DNA of 64,000 nt, taken from Flavobacterium gilvum. GTDB lineage: Bacteria > Bacteroidota > Bacteroidia > Flavobacteriales > Flavobacteriaceae. A program made the position numbers and the translations under genes. The stretch covers positions 1,116,001 through 1,180,000 of the forward strand of contig NZ_CP017479.1 in the NCBI RefSeq assembly GCF_001761465.1. Reading direction: 5' to 3'. The notes under the pieces are model-generated. The model was not told where the DNA came from and made no database searches. It was given only the letters and a program-made list of their open reading frames with translations. This document shows positions 1 to 9,118 of the stretch, in pieces; the stretch's first letter is position 1, and each line of letters opens with the position of its first letter.

Positions 1-476
1 ATCCTTTAACTATTTCTATTAATCTTGGAGGTTTAAATGAGATTGTGGCTACCGTGACAGGAGGTTCTGGTGTTTACCAATTTACGGTAAATGGTGAATC
101 GATAGGGTCAAATAATAAGTATATTTATTTCCACTCGGGAGATTATACGGTGACTGTAACCGATAGTTATGGTTGTTCTGTATCGGCAACAAAATACTTT
201 GAGTTTATCGACATCACAATTCCGCCGATATTTACACCAAATGGTGACGGTAGTAATGATAACTGGAAACCAACAAATACTGAAAATTATCCGGACATCA
301 AATTCATAGTGTATGATCGTTACGGACGCCAGGTTGGTGTCTTTGGAGCCGGACAATCTTGGGATGGTAAATATAACGGTACAGAGTTGCCAATGGGTGA
401 TTACTGGTATATACTCAAATTGAGACATGCTCAAGACGACCGAGAATTTGTTGGCCATTTCACGCTATATAGATAA
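1..476 (+). CDS. C-terminal end of a SprB-like T9SS adhesin (5' partial)
   Basis: The reading frame is open from the left window edge (first complete codon at base 3), so only the last ~158 residues of a larger protein are present. The visible N-terminal part (VTGGSGVYQFTVNG to GDYTVTVTDSYGC) resembles one SprB-type repeat, as found in large surface adhesins of gliding Bacteroidota. The last ~85 residues start at IPPIFTPNGDGSNDNW and continue with YDRYGRQV and a closing FVGHFTLYR. This is the type B (CHU_C, gliding-motility-associated) C-terminal sorting domain that directs export by the type IX secretion system and surface attachment. The SprF-like gene lies 35 bp downstream, the usual arrangement for such adhesins. 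Which adhesin it is cannot be told from the tail alone. Confidence 0.88.
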   Translation, partial: PLTISINLGGLNEIVATVTGGSGVYQFTVNGESIGSNNKYIYFHSGDYTVTVTDSYGCSVSATKYFEFIDITIPPIFTPNGDGSNDNWKPTNTENYPDIKFIVYDRYGRQVGVFGAGQSWDGKYNGTELPMGDYWYILKLRHAQDDREFVGHFTLYR

Positions 477-511
477 GAAGAAGGGCAGTTATCCTAAAAG
501 AAAAAATTAAG

Positions 512-1474
512 ATGAAAAAAATACTAATAAGCATTTTCCTTTTGGCTGTAACCGCAAGTTACAGCCAAGAGTTGAATGTTCCAGTGGCTACACAATATTT
601 GGCCGATAATCCTTTTGTGATTTCACCAAGTTATGCAGGGATAGGGGATAACTTTAGAATTAACCTTAATGGGTACAAACAATGGGTAGGTGTCGAAGAT
701 TCACCTCAGAGTCAGGCTTTGTATGCCGATTTCAGGGTGATGAGTCAATCTGGAGTTGGGATGACATTGTATAATGATTCCAATGGAAATACCAAGCAGG
801 CCGGGGGTAAGCTTACCTTTGCCCATCATATTATTTTAGATTATTATACAAAGCAATATCTTTCTTTCGGTCTTTCGTATATTTATAATTCATTCCGAAT
901 CGATCTTCCGGATTACAGCAATCTCCCTCCAGATGCAGGAATTACGGATAACCGCTCTACTTCAAATAACAACTTTGAGGTGGGGCTTTTGTACCGAAAT
1001 AGAAATTTCTACCTGAGTGGAACAGCAACTAATATTTTGAAGAAGGATATTGATTTTGCATCAACCAAAGTGGAACCAAATTTACTTACCAATTACCAAT
1101 TGTACACAGGATACATAATTAGTCTTCCAAATAGAGTTGAATTGGAACCTTCTGCCTTTTATCAATTATTTCAAAGTGACGGCCGTTCCAATACCGATTT
1201 AAACATCAAATACCGAAAATTCAATAGATATGAAGATTATTGGTGGGTTGGGGCAACGTATCGTTTTTTGAACGACCAAATTGGGAAACCTCTTGGAGTT
1301 GGGCCTATGGTTGGATTTACAAAAGGCTATTTTTCGATGGGTTATTCGTATCAAGTGACATTGGACGAAAACTTGGTCTCTACAAATTCTGGGACGCACT
1401 CTTTGACCATAGGATTTAGATTCCTACAAGGCGTTAGTAACTGTCCTTGTACCGAAAGTCCTGTTCATGATTAG
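512..1474 (+). CDS. PorP/SprF family type IX secretion outer-membrane protein
   Basis: 320 residues, the normal length for the PorP/SprF family. A Sec signal peptide (MKKILISIFLLAVTASYSQ) is followed by mature ELNVPVATQYLADNPFVISPSYAG, the family's characteristic N-terminal stretch, then alternating beta strands typical of an outer-membrane barrel. SprF-like proteins are needed for secretion or surface anchoring of the type B-sorted adhesin encoded next to them, and here the partner ends 35 bp upstream, so the two are probably one transcription unit. The ending (FLQGVSNCPCTESPVHD) contains two cysteines close together. Family assignment is firm. The exact paralogue cannot be named. Confidence 0.9.
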   Translation: MKKILISIFLLAVTASYSQELNVPVATQYLADNPFVISPSYAGIGDNFRINLNGYKQWVGVEDSPQSQALYADFRVMSQSGVGMTLYNDSNGNTKQAGGKLTFAHHIILDYYTKQYLSFGLSYIYNSFRIDLPDYSNLPPDAGITDNRSTSNNNFEVGLLYRNRNFYLSGTATNILKKDIDFASTKVEPNLLTNYQLYTGYIISLPNRVELEPSAFYQLFQSDGRSNTDLNIKYRKFNRYEDYWWVGATYRFLNDQIGKPLGVGPMVGFTKGYFSMGYSYQVTLDENLVSTNSGTHSLTIGFRFLQGVSNCPCTESPVHD

Positions 1475-1578
1475 TGATTGGTGAATTGAGATTGGCTGAT
1501 AAGAATTAATTCAAGTTGATAATTTAAAAATTGTAATTTTTTTTTTATTTCTGTGTGTTAAAATATAAGAAAAAACTG

Positions 1579-1606
1579 TTGTATGTCAAACAATTAATTA
1601 TATTTG
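1579..1606 (+). promoter_or_regulatory. Probable promoter of the HEGIH lipoprotein gene
   Basis: TTG at 1579-1581 and TATATTTG at 1599-1606 match the Bacteroidota housekeeping consensus (TTG, about 19 bases, TAnnTTTG). The spacer of 17 bases is slightly short. The start codon lies 85 bases downstream, leaving a long AT-rich leader. Confidence 0.45.
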
Positions 1607-1691
1607 ACAGAAATGTAACATGTTTAAGGTGAGTCTATTGTGAAAACTTGCTCTAAAAACATGTTTTTATTAAATTAACACTCAGTTTATT

Positions 1692-3527
1692 ATGTTAAAG
1701 CAAAAATTACTTCCGTACTTAGCCTTGGTCTTATTTACACTAGTAGCGTGTGAAAAAGAAAATTTACAAAACGAGAATTCTCCAGAACAAAGCACAGATC
1801 AGCCCTCAAAAGCCAAAATCGATAACTTATCCATGGATGAATTGTCCAAAGACAAACAATTTGAAGAAATCTCAGGTGTTTTTAAGCTTCATGAAACATT
1901 TGAAACAGCCAAAAAAGCCGTTACCAAAAAAGGAGCATTGGACAAGGACGATTTTGTAATCGATTTTTCTTCGGGTAACAAAATGGAGTCCAAAGTTGGT
2001 ACATCCTACACTTTTATGATTAAAAATGACGAAGAAATCCCAAAACATTTTGAAAACCTCGTTGTCGAAAAACATATTGATGGTACCGTAAGTGGTTTTA
2101 TCGTGTACTATGAATATTCGCAACGCTATCTGGACAGTCTGAAAAAAGGCATAGTGATTCCTTTTGATGGAACCGCACGCCGCACGGAAAATAAAGGAAA
2201 TCTAGAAGAGTTAAAAGATTTTTACAAGGGAGGTAAAACAGCAAAATCATCTACAACTGCCAAATCAACTGCACTGATGTGTACAGAAACAAGATATTTT
2301 TGCCAAACGTATTGTCCATGGGGTGAACATTTTTATGGAGTGTATTGTACAACGTTAAAGAAAGTTTGGTATGGTTATCGTGCGGAAACTTATATAGATT
2401 GCATAAGTACAGGTAGTAGTTTCGGTAATACCTGGGGTTGGGTGGGCGATGCCCAATCATATAGCTCTACAGTGCCCGATCCTAATGTAACCTCGGGAGG
2501 ATCGTACAGCTCGACAGCAACGGTGCAGCCCAATTTATTTGATGATCCGTCAACGTTTCAACGTTTCACCAATTATTACGGATTGACAGGTGCAGAGATA
2601 GAATGGGCACGCTACCGTCCCAATAGAATTGCAATTGAGAATTTTATGGAAGAAAATTACGTTCCAGGAATTCCGTATGATGCAAAGGTAGTACCAGAAA
2701 AAGTGATTTCTCAAATTGTAGCAAACCCCAATCTTAAAATTGATCTTTATTCTTCCCTTAATTCTCCAATGAATATTGATAAATTAGCAATTAATAGCGC
2801 AACACCCGAAGGTAAAAAATTTAATGATGTGTACGATGAATTGGAAAAATCCCCAGAGTTTAAAAAGCTTTTTGTTGATTTGTTTGCTAGTAATTCAAGA
2901 TTTAATGTGAAGTTTGTAATTGGCAACACTGTACATGGAGGACCAGCGGAAACTATAACAGATATAAATAACCCAATTAATACTACAATTACTATTACAC
3001 GCGCTTTTTTACTAAACAATAATAAGATGACCATTGCCAAAACAATTATTCATGAAGGCATTCATGCATTTTTGAATATCAAATTATGCGAGCCGAGTAT
3101 TGGGATGAGTATTCCAAGTGTTAATAATTTAGAAATATATGATTGTATAAACCAATATTACAATGGTTTTAACTCTTCTAATACAAACCAACACGATTTT
3201 ATTTATAATTTTATGCTACCTACTATGGTTACCATATTGTCTCAAGTAAAAGATTCATTAGTAACACCAGAAAACAATTTAGTAATGTTAAACGATGTAA
3301 ATGTACATATCCCTTATAGTAGCTCTCCTGGAACCCCTTTTGTTTGGAATGATTATTATCATAATTTGTCATTGAATGGTTTACAAAACTGTTCTTTTTT
3401 TCAAAGTGAAATAGGTTCAGTTCAAGTGGTCAATGGAGTCCCAACACCCACTATTACAAACAACCAACTTTTAATGCAAAGTTTTATAGAATATATTCGT
3501 GTTGGTCAATTTAACATTCATCCTTAA
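1692..3527 (+). CDS. Lipoprotein with HExxH metallopeptidase-like motif
   Basis: 611 residues. The SPII signal LALVLFTLVAC places the lipid-modified cysteine at residue 20. The N-terminal half is Lys/Glu/Ser-rich and unrecognised. A compact cysteine cluster (C197, C204, C208, C219) follows in a Trp/Tyr-rich stretch that could bind metal or form disulfides. The C-terminal half has TIIHEGIHAFL with HEGIH at residues 454-458. A downstream QHD with His501 is a plausible third zinc ligand, as in other Bacteroidota proteins where HExxH is followed some 40 residues later by QHE/QHD. I infer an extracytoplasmic zinc hydrolase, possibly the toxin-like end of a modular lipoprotein. I do not recognise a named family. 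The next gene, 12 bp downstream, encodes a small secreted protein. Confidence 0.75.
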   Translation: MLKQKLLPYLALVLFTLVACEKENLQNENSPEQSTDQPSKAKIDNLSMDELSKDKQFEEISGVFKLHETFETAKKAVTKKGALDKDDFVIDFSSGNKMESKVGTSYTFMIKNDEEIPKHFENLVVEKHIDGTVSGFIVYYEYSQRYLDSLKKGIVIPFDGTARRTENKGNLEELKDFYKGGKTAKSSTTAKSTALMCTETRYFCQTYCPWGEHFYGVYCTTLKKVWYGYRAETYIDCISTGSSFGNTWGWVGDAQSYSSTVPDPNVTSGGSYSSTATVQPNLFDDPSTFQRFTNYYGLTGAEIEWARYRPNRIAIENFMEENYVPGIPYDAKVVPEKVISQIVANPNLKIDLYSSLNSPMNIDKLAINSATPEGKKFNDVYDELEKSPEFKKLFVDLFASNSRFNVKFVIGNTVHGGPAETITDINNPINTTITITRAFLLNNNKMTIAKTIIHEGIHAFLNIKLCEPSIGMSIPSVNNLEIYDCINQYYNGFNSSNTNQHDFIYNFMLPTMVTILSQVKDSLVTPENNLVMLNDVNVHIPYSSSPGTPFVWNDYYHNLSLNGLQNCSFFQSEIGSVQVVNGVPTPTITNNQLLMQSFIEYIRVGQFNIHP

Positions 3528-3539
3528 ATTCAAATAATA

Positions 3540-3997
3540 ATGAAAACGATATACTTTTTATTATGTTTATGCTTTTTTGGTAAAATTGGAGCTCAAGATT
3601 TAGAAAAAATTAAGAAAGCAGATACTATTTATATTTATTTTAAAAAAGATAAAATAAAGCAAATTCATCATATTGAAACAAGTCGTAATAAAGACAAAAA
3701 GTATGATACTTATTTTTTGATTATTCCAATGGACAACAATCTTTTCAGTTTACGAATCTTAAAACTTTAAATAATGTTAGAAAAGTAAACAAAAAATTTC
3801 TAAAAAAAAATAAAGACATTATTTTAAATTACAATTTTATAAAAAAGTATGGAACTCTATACATAGCTGAAATGATAGGATCTTTTTATTATCCAAAAAA
3901 AATTGTATATGTAATTGATAATAAAGACATAGGTTGTTTTAAAATCTTTATGAAGCAAGTTAGTATTGTTGGGCCCGTAAGATTTAGTGAAGAATGA
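3540..3997 (+). pseudogene. Small secreted protein, frame-disrupted (about 152 aa if restored)
   Basis: The first open segment (3540-3770) starts with a signal peptide (MKTIYFLLCLCFFGKIGAQD) and ends early at LRILKL. In the -1 frame the protein continues convincingly (FDYSNGQQSFQFTNLKTLNN... to ...SIVGPVRFSEE) up to a TGA at 3995-3997. The break maps to six T's at 3713-3718, where one missing T would restore a single ORF. The same site reads T TTT TTG in the zero frame, a canonical -1 slippery heptamer. It may therefore be a sequencing gap, a real pseudogene or, less likely, programmed frameshifting. Function is unknown. Its position 12 bp after the HEGIH lipoprotein suggests a partner, perhaps an inhibitor or immunity protein. 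A good terminator follows at 4008. Confidence 0.7.
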
Positions 3998-4007
3998 TAA
4001 TAATCTC

Positions 4008-4045
4008 AAAAAGCAGTTTTAGAACACTTCTAAAACTGCTTTTTT
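4008..4045 (+). terminator. Intrinsic terminator after the HEGIH lipoprotein cassette
   Basis: An AT-rich stem, AAAAGCAGTTTTAGAA with its complement TTCTAAAACTGCTTTT, around a 3-base loop and ending in a T run. It closes the 1692-3997 transcription unit. Confidence 0.8.
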
Positions 4046-4061
4046 AAATAGTTATTAGTGA

Positions 4062-4112
4062 AAAAGGAAATTGCCAAAACCATTTTGTTAGAATGCATTC
4101 ATTTTTATTTTT
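4062..4112 (+). pseudogene. Decayed fragment of a HEGIH metallopeptidase gene
   Basis: This short stretch, translated as KEIAKTILLECIHFYF, aligns with the active-site segment TIAKTIIHEGIHAFL of the 1692-3527 lipoprotein. At the DNA level ATTGCCAAAAC and GCATTCAT are shared at the same spacing. The first His and the Gly of HEGIH are changed (LECIH), and the reading frame does not extend into a gene. I read it as the remnant of a second tandem copy. The match is short, so chance similarity is not excluded. The rest of the gap up to 4295 shows no gene. Confidence 0.45.
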
Positions 4113-4295
4113 TTTTGCAAAAGCAAACAATCTCTCTATTGGTAGCTCGAATTAGTTATTTTTTCAGAACGCTAATCACCAATTACTAACAACTATTTAT
4201 TTAACTTTTTACGCAAATTCTATATTTACATCGTTTTCGTTGATAATTTCACAATTTTTTTAGAATTTATAAATTTAATACTTATTTAAAAGTTA

Positions 4296-4303
4296 TATCT
4301 TTG
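4296..4303 (+). promoter_or_regulatory. -7 box upstream of pgk
   Basis: TATCTTTG matches TAnnTTTG and lies 33 bases before the pgk start codon. No clear TTG -33 element is visible. Confidence 0.5.
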
Positions 4304-4336
4304 CTATTCTTTCAAAAACACTAAAAAAATAGCACT

Positions 4337-5524
4337 ATGAAGACTTTGAATAATTTTGATTTTAATAATAAAAAGGCAATAATAAGAGTAGATTTTAATG
4401 TTCCTTTAGACGAAAATTTTAATGTAACCGATACTACTCGTATCGAAGCTGCAAAACCTACTATAGATACAATTTTGGCTCAAGGTGGAAGTGTAATCTT
4501 AATGTCACACTTAGGTAGACCAAAAGGAGCTCAGGATAAATATTCGTTGAAACACATCCTAAAAACAACTTCTGATATTTTGGGAGTGCCTGTTCAATTT
4601 GCTTCAAACTGTGTTGGTGCAGAAGCTCAGGAAGCAGCCAAAAACTTAAAACCAGGACAAGTTTTATTGTTAGAAAATTTACGTTTTCATGATGAAGAAG
4701 AAGCTGGAGATGTTGCTTTTGCAAAAGAATTGGCTTCATTGGGTGATATTTATGTAAATGATGCTTTCGGGACGGCTCACAGAGCGCACGCTTCGACTAC
4801 AATTATTGCACAGTTTTTCCCAGAAAACAAATGTTTCGGAACTTTATTGGCAAAAGAAATTGAAAGCTTGAACAAGGTTTTGAAAAACAGCGAAAAACCA
4901 GTTACAGCTGTTCTTGGAGGATCAAAAGTGTCTTCAAAAATTACGGTTATCGAGAATATTTTGGACAAAGTTGATCACATGATTATTGGTGGCGGAATGA
5001 CATTTACGTTCATCAAAGCTTTGGGTGGTAATGTAGGTGAATCAATTTGTGAGCTTGATAAATTAGATTTAGCTTTAGATATTTTGAAACAAGCCAAAGA
5101 AAAAGGAGTTCAAATCCATATTCCTGTTGATGTTGTTGCAGCTAATGACTTTTCAAATACTGCCGATACTCAAGTTGTGGATGTAAGAGAAATTCCAGAC
5201 GGATGGCAAGGTCTTGACGCAGGTCCAAAATCATTGGCAAATTTTGAAAAAGTGATTATGGATTCCAAAACTATTCTTTGGAACGGACCTCTTGGAGTTT
5301 TTGAAATGGAAACATTTGCAAAAGGAACTATTGCACTTGGAAATTACATAGCGGCTTCTACAGAAAATGGTGCTTTCTCACTTGTAGGGGGAGGAGATTC
5401 TGTTGCGGCAGTAAAACAATTTGGCTTCGAAGAAAAAATGAGTTACGTTTCTACCGGAGGTGGTGCCATGTTGGAAATGTTGGAAGGAAGAACTTTGCCT
5501 GGAATTGCAGCAATTTTAGAATAA
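4337..5524 (+). CDS. pgk: Phosphoglycerate kinase
   Basis: 395 residues, the standard length for bacterial PGK. It transfers phosphate from 1,3-bisphosphoglycerate to ADP in glycolysis and runs in reverse in gluconeogenesis, in the cytoplasm. Visible landmarks are the N-terminal RVDFNVPL (residues 17-24), MSHLGRP (56-62), the GGSKVSSKI segment, [20 protein letters not shown] (W315) and the C-terminal nucleotide-binding [13 protein letters not shown]. All substrate-binding motifs look intact. It appears monocistronic: a TAnnTTTG box lies 33 bases upstream and a strong terminator sits 59 bases after the stop. Confidence 0.98.
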   Translation: MKTLNNFDFNNKKAIIRVDFNVPLDENFNVTDTTRIEAAKPTIDTILAQGGSVILMSHLGRPKGAQDKYSLKHILKTTSDILGVPVQFASNCVGAEAQEAAKNLKPGQVLLLENLRFHDEEEAGDVAFAKELASLGDIYVNDAFGTAHRAHASTTIIAQFFPENKCFGTLLAKEIESLNKVLKNSEKPVTAVLGGSKVSSKITVIENILDKVDHMIIGGGMTFTFIKALGGNVGESICELDKLDLALDILKQAKEKGVQIHIPVDVVAANDFSNTADTQVVDVREIPDGWQGLDAGPKSLANFEKVIMDSKTILWNGPLGVFEMETFAKGTIALGNYIAASTENGAFSLVGGGDSVAAVKQFGFEEKMSYVSTGGGAMLEMLEGRTLPGIAAILE

Positions 5525-5582
5525 ATAAAATTTTAAAATCTCTCTTTGTTAAAGGAGCTGATTTTATTTTTACAAATACTTT

Positions 5583-5621
5583 AACCTTTAGTTACATCAT
5601 GCGTAACTAAAGGTTTTTTTT
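5583..5621 (+). terminator. Intrinsic terminator of pgk
   Basis: A perfect 13-bp stem (AACCTTTAGTTAC / GTAACTAAAGGTT) with a 7-base loop, followed by eight T's. Confidence 0.88.
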
Positions 5622-5993
5622 ATATAATATACTATTTTATAATAAATTACGTTAAAGATAAAACTAGATGTTAGTAAATGTGATTTTTTCTAACATTTCT
5701 TCTTTTTAAAATAGTCTTAAGACTATTCTTAATGTTTTAAGAATAATAGGTTGCTGTTTAACTTGTCTTTTTTTAAATTTTTTGAAAATTTTATAAAGTA
5801 TAATTATCAATTTCGAGTTTTGTTTGATATAATTTACTTACACAATTTTTAAAATTTGTTTAAATGTCGATTTTTTTTGTATTTTTAACATTTATTTTAA
5901 TTCAAGTTAGAATAATACGCCTAAGTTTGCATTTCCTTATTTGTAACCAGCTGATTTGTAAATGGTTGATACGGTCGGTCAGAAATTATAATT
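5622..5993. other. AT-rich intergenic region before the lytic transglycosylase gene
   Basis: No credible gene. An open frame from 5864 is hydrophobic low-complexity sequence overlapping the real start at 5994. There is an imperfect inverted repeat around 5718-5751 (ACTATTCTTAA / TTAAGAATAATAG). A possible -7 box, TAAGTTTG, lies at 5922-5929 without a clear -33 partner. Confidence 0.5.
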
Positions 5994-8042
5994 ATGAGAT
6001 TAAAAAATACCACATTATCGTTTTTTCTTTTTTTTTCCTTAACTGTTTTCTCGCAGGGAACTGTGGGGAAGACAGAGATAGTCAATGAAGAAAAGCCTCT
6101 TTCTTATTTAGATTCCATAAAAAAATCCTTCGTTTCCTATGATCATACTGTTAAAGCCGACAGTTTGTGGATGAATCAGATAAGCAGCATTTTGGATATT
6201 TATAATGATGTAGATAATGAAATCAATACTGTAAACATTGATAAGGATATTGATCAGGAATTACCAACCGATTTGTTGAAGAAAAGATTGGCAGCGATGG
6301 ATGCTAAATCTCCTTTTAATATTGAATACAATCAAGGATTAGAAAATTTAATTAAATCCTTCCTTAAAAACAGGCGAAAGGCTTTTGCCAACCAAATGGC
6401 GGTTGCTGAATATTATTTTCCACTTTTTGAAGATGCATTGTCGAAACAAAATGTGCCTTTGGAAATAAAGTATCTAGCTGTAGTAGAGTCGGCGCTGAAT
6501 CCAAAAGCAGTTTCAAGAGTAGGGGCTACCGGATTGTGGCAATTTATGTATGGCACTGGTAAACAATATAATTTAAGTATTGATTCTTATGTTGACGAGC
6601 GTTCGGATCCTTTAAAATCTTCTGAAGCAGCAGCTCAATATCTAACAAATATGTATGCCGTTTTCAACGATTGGGACTTGGTTCTGGCCTCGTATAATTC
6701 TGGTCCGGGAAATGTAACCAAAGCAATTCGCCGATCGGGTGGACAGCAGAATTTTTGGAATATCAAAAAATACCTTCCTAAAGAAACACAAGGATATGTT
6801 CCTGCTTTCCTTGCCACCATGTACATTTATGAATACCACAAAGAGCATGGTATTGTTCCCAAAAAAGCCTTAGTGAAGCATTTTGCCACCGATACGGTAA
6901 TGGTAAAAAAAGAGATGTCTTTTGCTCAAATTTCAGATTTGCTGGATATTCCCGTTGAGCAGCTTCAGGCGCTAAATCCTTCCTATAAGCGGAATGTAAT
7001 TCCGAGTTATGAAGATAAAAATCACTACTTGACATTGCCTTCTTGCAAAGTTGCAGTTTTTACTTCGAATGAAGATAAAATTTATGCTTATGTAGATTAT
7101 GAAGCAGGTAAAAGAGAAAAGGTTAATACGGGCAGAAAACCATCCATTGATATAGATTCTTCAGCTATTGCCATGACTTTTAAAGGTAAAGTGAGGTATT
7201 ATAAAGTGAAACGTGGTGAAAACCTTGGGGATATTGCAAAAAGAAATGGTATCGCGCTTAACGATTTGAAGGAATGGAACGGCATCAGAGGGAATTCGAT
7301 TGCAGCCGGAAAATCTTTGAAAATAATCTCTGAAAAAGAATCGGAAACAAATATTATACAATCAGCATTAAGTAGTTATAAAAGCAAAGTTGCGGTTGCC
7401 AATGAGAATGCCATCAATAAAGCTAAAGAAAGTAAAGCTGCTTTAGATAAAAAAGAAGATACACTTGTTGCTGAGAATACACCAAATTTATATGTAGTTC
7501 AGAAAGGTGATAATTTGAATAGTATTGCAAAAAAATACAATGCTACTGTAGCCGAAATTAAAGAATGGAATCACTTGACTTCACAAAATATCAGATTGGG
7601 TGATTCACTACAAATTTCAGCTCCGATTGTAAGTACAGAAACTGAGGTGGCAGTTGTTCCTGCGCCTGAATTGAAAGATATTCAATACGAAGTGCAAAAA
7701 GGCGATAACCTTTTCATTATTGCCAGAAAATTTGGTGCTTCTTTGACTGATTTAAAGCAATGGAATAATTTAAGTTCCAATAGTATTTCGGTTGGAAATT
7801 CATTAGTGGTTGCCAAAAATGCAGTGGCTATCAATACCAACAATGCATCTGTTGATTCTTTCAAGAAAAAAGATAATCTTTCAGCTTCCCAAAAGGAAAT
7901 TAATTATTTGGTACAAAAAGGAGATTCTTTGTTTAGTATTTCAAAAAAATATCCTGGGGTTACAGTGTCTGATTTAAAAAAATGGAACAATATCACCGGA
8001 GATGATTTAAAACCTGGAATGGGATTGAAAATAAAAGGATAA
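5994..8042 (+). CDS. Membrane-bound lytic murein transglycosylase D-like protein with LysM repeats
   Basis: 682 residues with a signal peptide (LSFFLFFSLTVFSQG). The SLT (GH23) domain spans about 140-260. LEIKYLAVVESALNP carries the catalytic Glu165, and the usual GATGLWQFM and LASYNSGPGNV motifs follow. A degenerate LysM-like stretch (about 305-330) and four full LysM modules follow, each beginning YxVxxGxxL (around 403, 500, 562 and 640). It should cleave the peptidoglycan backbone between MurNAc and GlcNAc in the periplasm, leaving 1,6-anhydro ends, with LysM holding the glycan. MltD homologues with several LysM repeats are common in Bacteroidota. The start at 5994 gives a clean signal peptide. 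The next gene is separated by a long hairpin. Confidence 0.93.
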   Translation: MRLKNTTLSFFLFFSLTVFSQGTVGKTEIVNEEKPLSYLDSIKKSFVSYDHTVKADSLWMNQISSILDIYNDVDNEINTVNIDKDIDQELPTDLLKKRLAAMDAKSPFNIEYNQGLENLIKSFLKNRRKAFANQMAVAEYYFPLFEDALSKQNVPLEIKYLAVVESALNPKAVSRVGATGLWQFMYGTGKQYNLSIDSYVDERSDPLKSSEAAAQYLTNMYAVFNDWDLVLASYNSGPGNVTKAIRRSGGQQNFWNIKKYLPKETQGYVPAFLATMYIYEYHKEHGIVPKKALVKHFATDTVMVKKEMSFAQISDLLDIPVEQLQALNPSYKRNVIPSYEDKNHYLTLPSCKVAVFTSNEDKIYAYVDYEAGKREKVNTGRKPSIDIDSSAIAMTFKGKVRYYKVKRGENLGDIAKRNGIALNDLKEWNGIRGNSIAAGKSLKIISEKESETNIIQSALSSYKSKVAVANENAINKAKESKAALDKKEDTLVAENTPNLYVVQKGDNLNSIAKKYNATVAEIKEWNHLTSQNIRLGDSLQISAPIVSTETEVAVVPAPELKDIQYEVQKGDNLFIIARKFGASLTDLKQWNNLSSNSISVGNSLVVAKNAVAINTNNASVDSFKKKDNLSASQKEINYLVQKGDSLFSISKKYPGVTVSDLKKWNNITGDDLKPGMGLKIKG

Positions 8043-8062
8043 TTAAATAAACTGCAGTATAT

Positions 8063-8110
8063 TTGAACCCGAATTCTACACTGTTTTTTCAGTGTAGAAT
8101 TCGGGTTCAA
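8063..8110. repeat. Perfect 21-bp inverted repeat, probable transcription stop
   Basis: TTGAACCCGAATTCTACACT and one further base, then a loop of six T's, then the exact reverse complement (arms 8063-8083 and 8090-8110). No U tract follows on either strand, so it is not a textbook intrinsic terminator. It lies 20 bases after a stop codon and 20 before the next start. Confidence 0.85.
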
Positions 8111-8130
8111 CTGTATTCAGACTTTTTGAT

Positions 8131-9108
8131 ATGAATAAAATTTTCTTTTTATTTCTCTTCGTCTCAGTTTTCTTTTCTTGTTCTAAGAATAAGGACAATT
8201 TTTCCAGACACTCAACCGGAAAAATCAATTCTATATCAATCGTTATTGATGATCAGTTGTGGAACGGGATTGTTGGTGATAGTATAAGAAATAAATTTGC
8301 CGGTCCAGTTGAAGGTTTGCCAAAGGAAGAACCTATTTTTGACATCAATCAATATCCAACAGATGTTATGGAGGGTTTTGTAACCAAAAGCAGAACTATT
8401 ATTGTTGTAAAAAAAGGAGCTGAAAATCATTTTTGGCTACAAAAAAACCAATATGCCAGTCCGCAAAATATATTTCATATTACCGGAAAATCAGTGACGG
8501 CACTTTTGGAACTAATCGATAAACATTCACCAGGGATTATTGAAATAATTAAAAAAGGAGAAATTTTGGCTCATCAGGAATTATTGAAAGATTCCGTTGT
8601 CGTTTCCAAAACAATCCAAAATCAATTTCAATTGGATTTGAAAGTACCAAAAGGATATTCTTTTAGTGTTAAGAATGAGAACTTTGTATGGTTAAAAAAA
8701 GAAATTTCCAGCGGTAGTACAAGCATCTTGGTTACCCAATTTCCTATGAAAAATTTCAGTCATGGCGGCGATATGTTAAGTCGGGTCATAAAGATTCAGG
8801 ATTCTATTGGGACTGTTTATATTAAAGGTACCGTTCCTGACTCAAATATGTACGTTGATATGTCTTATCCGCTTTATCTTTTGAAAACCAATCTGAACGA
8901 CAAGTTAACTTACGAAACCAGAGGCACTTGGAGATTAAAAAACAGCTTTATGTTTGGTCCTTTTTTAAATTATCTCATAATGGATTCCGAGAGAAACAGA
9001 ATAATTTACCTTGAAGGATTTTGTTATATTCCCTCTCAGGAAAGAAGAGATTATATGCATGAATTGGAGTCTATTTTGAAAGGGGTAAAAATTACTGAAA
9101 CAAAATAA
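8131..9108 (+). CDS. DUF4837 family lipoprotein
   Basis: 325 residues with a lipobox (SVFFSC, lipidated Cys17), so anchored on a membrane facing the periplasm or outside. Sequence such as IVIDDQLWNGIVGDSIRNKF, PKEEPIFDINQYP and SRTIIVVKK is characteristic of the Bacteroidota DUF4837 family. I know of no established function. It is placed directly after the lytic transglycosylase and 10 bp before a GNAT acetyltransferase with which it probably shares a transcript. Confidence 0.82.
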   Translation: MNKIFFLFLFVSVFFSCSKNKDNFSRHSTGKINSISIVIDDQLWNGIVGDSIRNKFAGPVEGLPKEEPIFDINQYPTDVMEGFVTKSRTIIVVKKGAENHFWLQKNQYASPQNIFHITGKSVTALLELIDKHSPGIIEIIKKGEILAHQELLKDSVVVSKTIQNQFQLDLKVPKGYSFSVKNENFVWLKKEISSGSTSILVTQFPMKNFSHGGDMLSRVIKIQDSIGTVYIKGTVPDSNMYVDMSYPLYLLKTNLNDKLTYETRGTWRLKNSFMFGPFLNYLIMDSERNRIIYLEGFCYIPSQERRDYMHELESILKGVKITETK

Positions 9109-9118
9109 TACAGTAGCA

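Noticed and set aside
5864..6088. ORF of 74 aa before the lytic transglycosylase gene
   Set aside because: Low-complexity hydrophobic sequence that overlaps the real start at 5994 in another frame.
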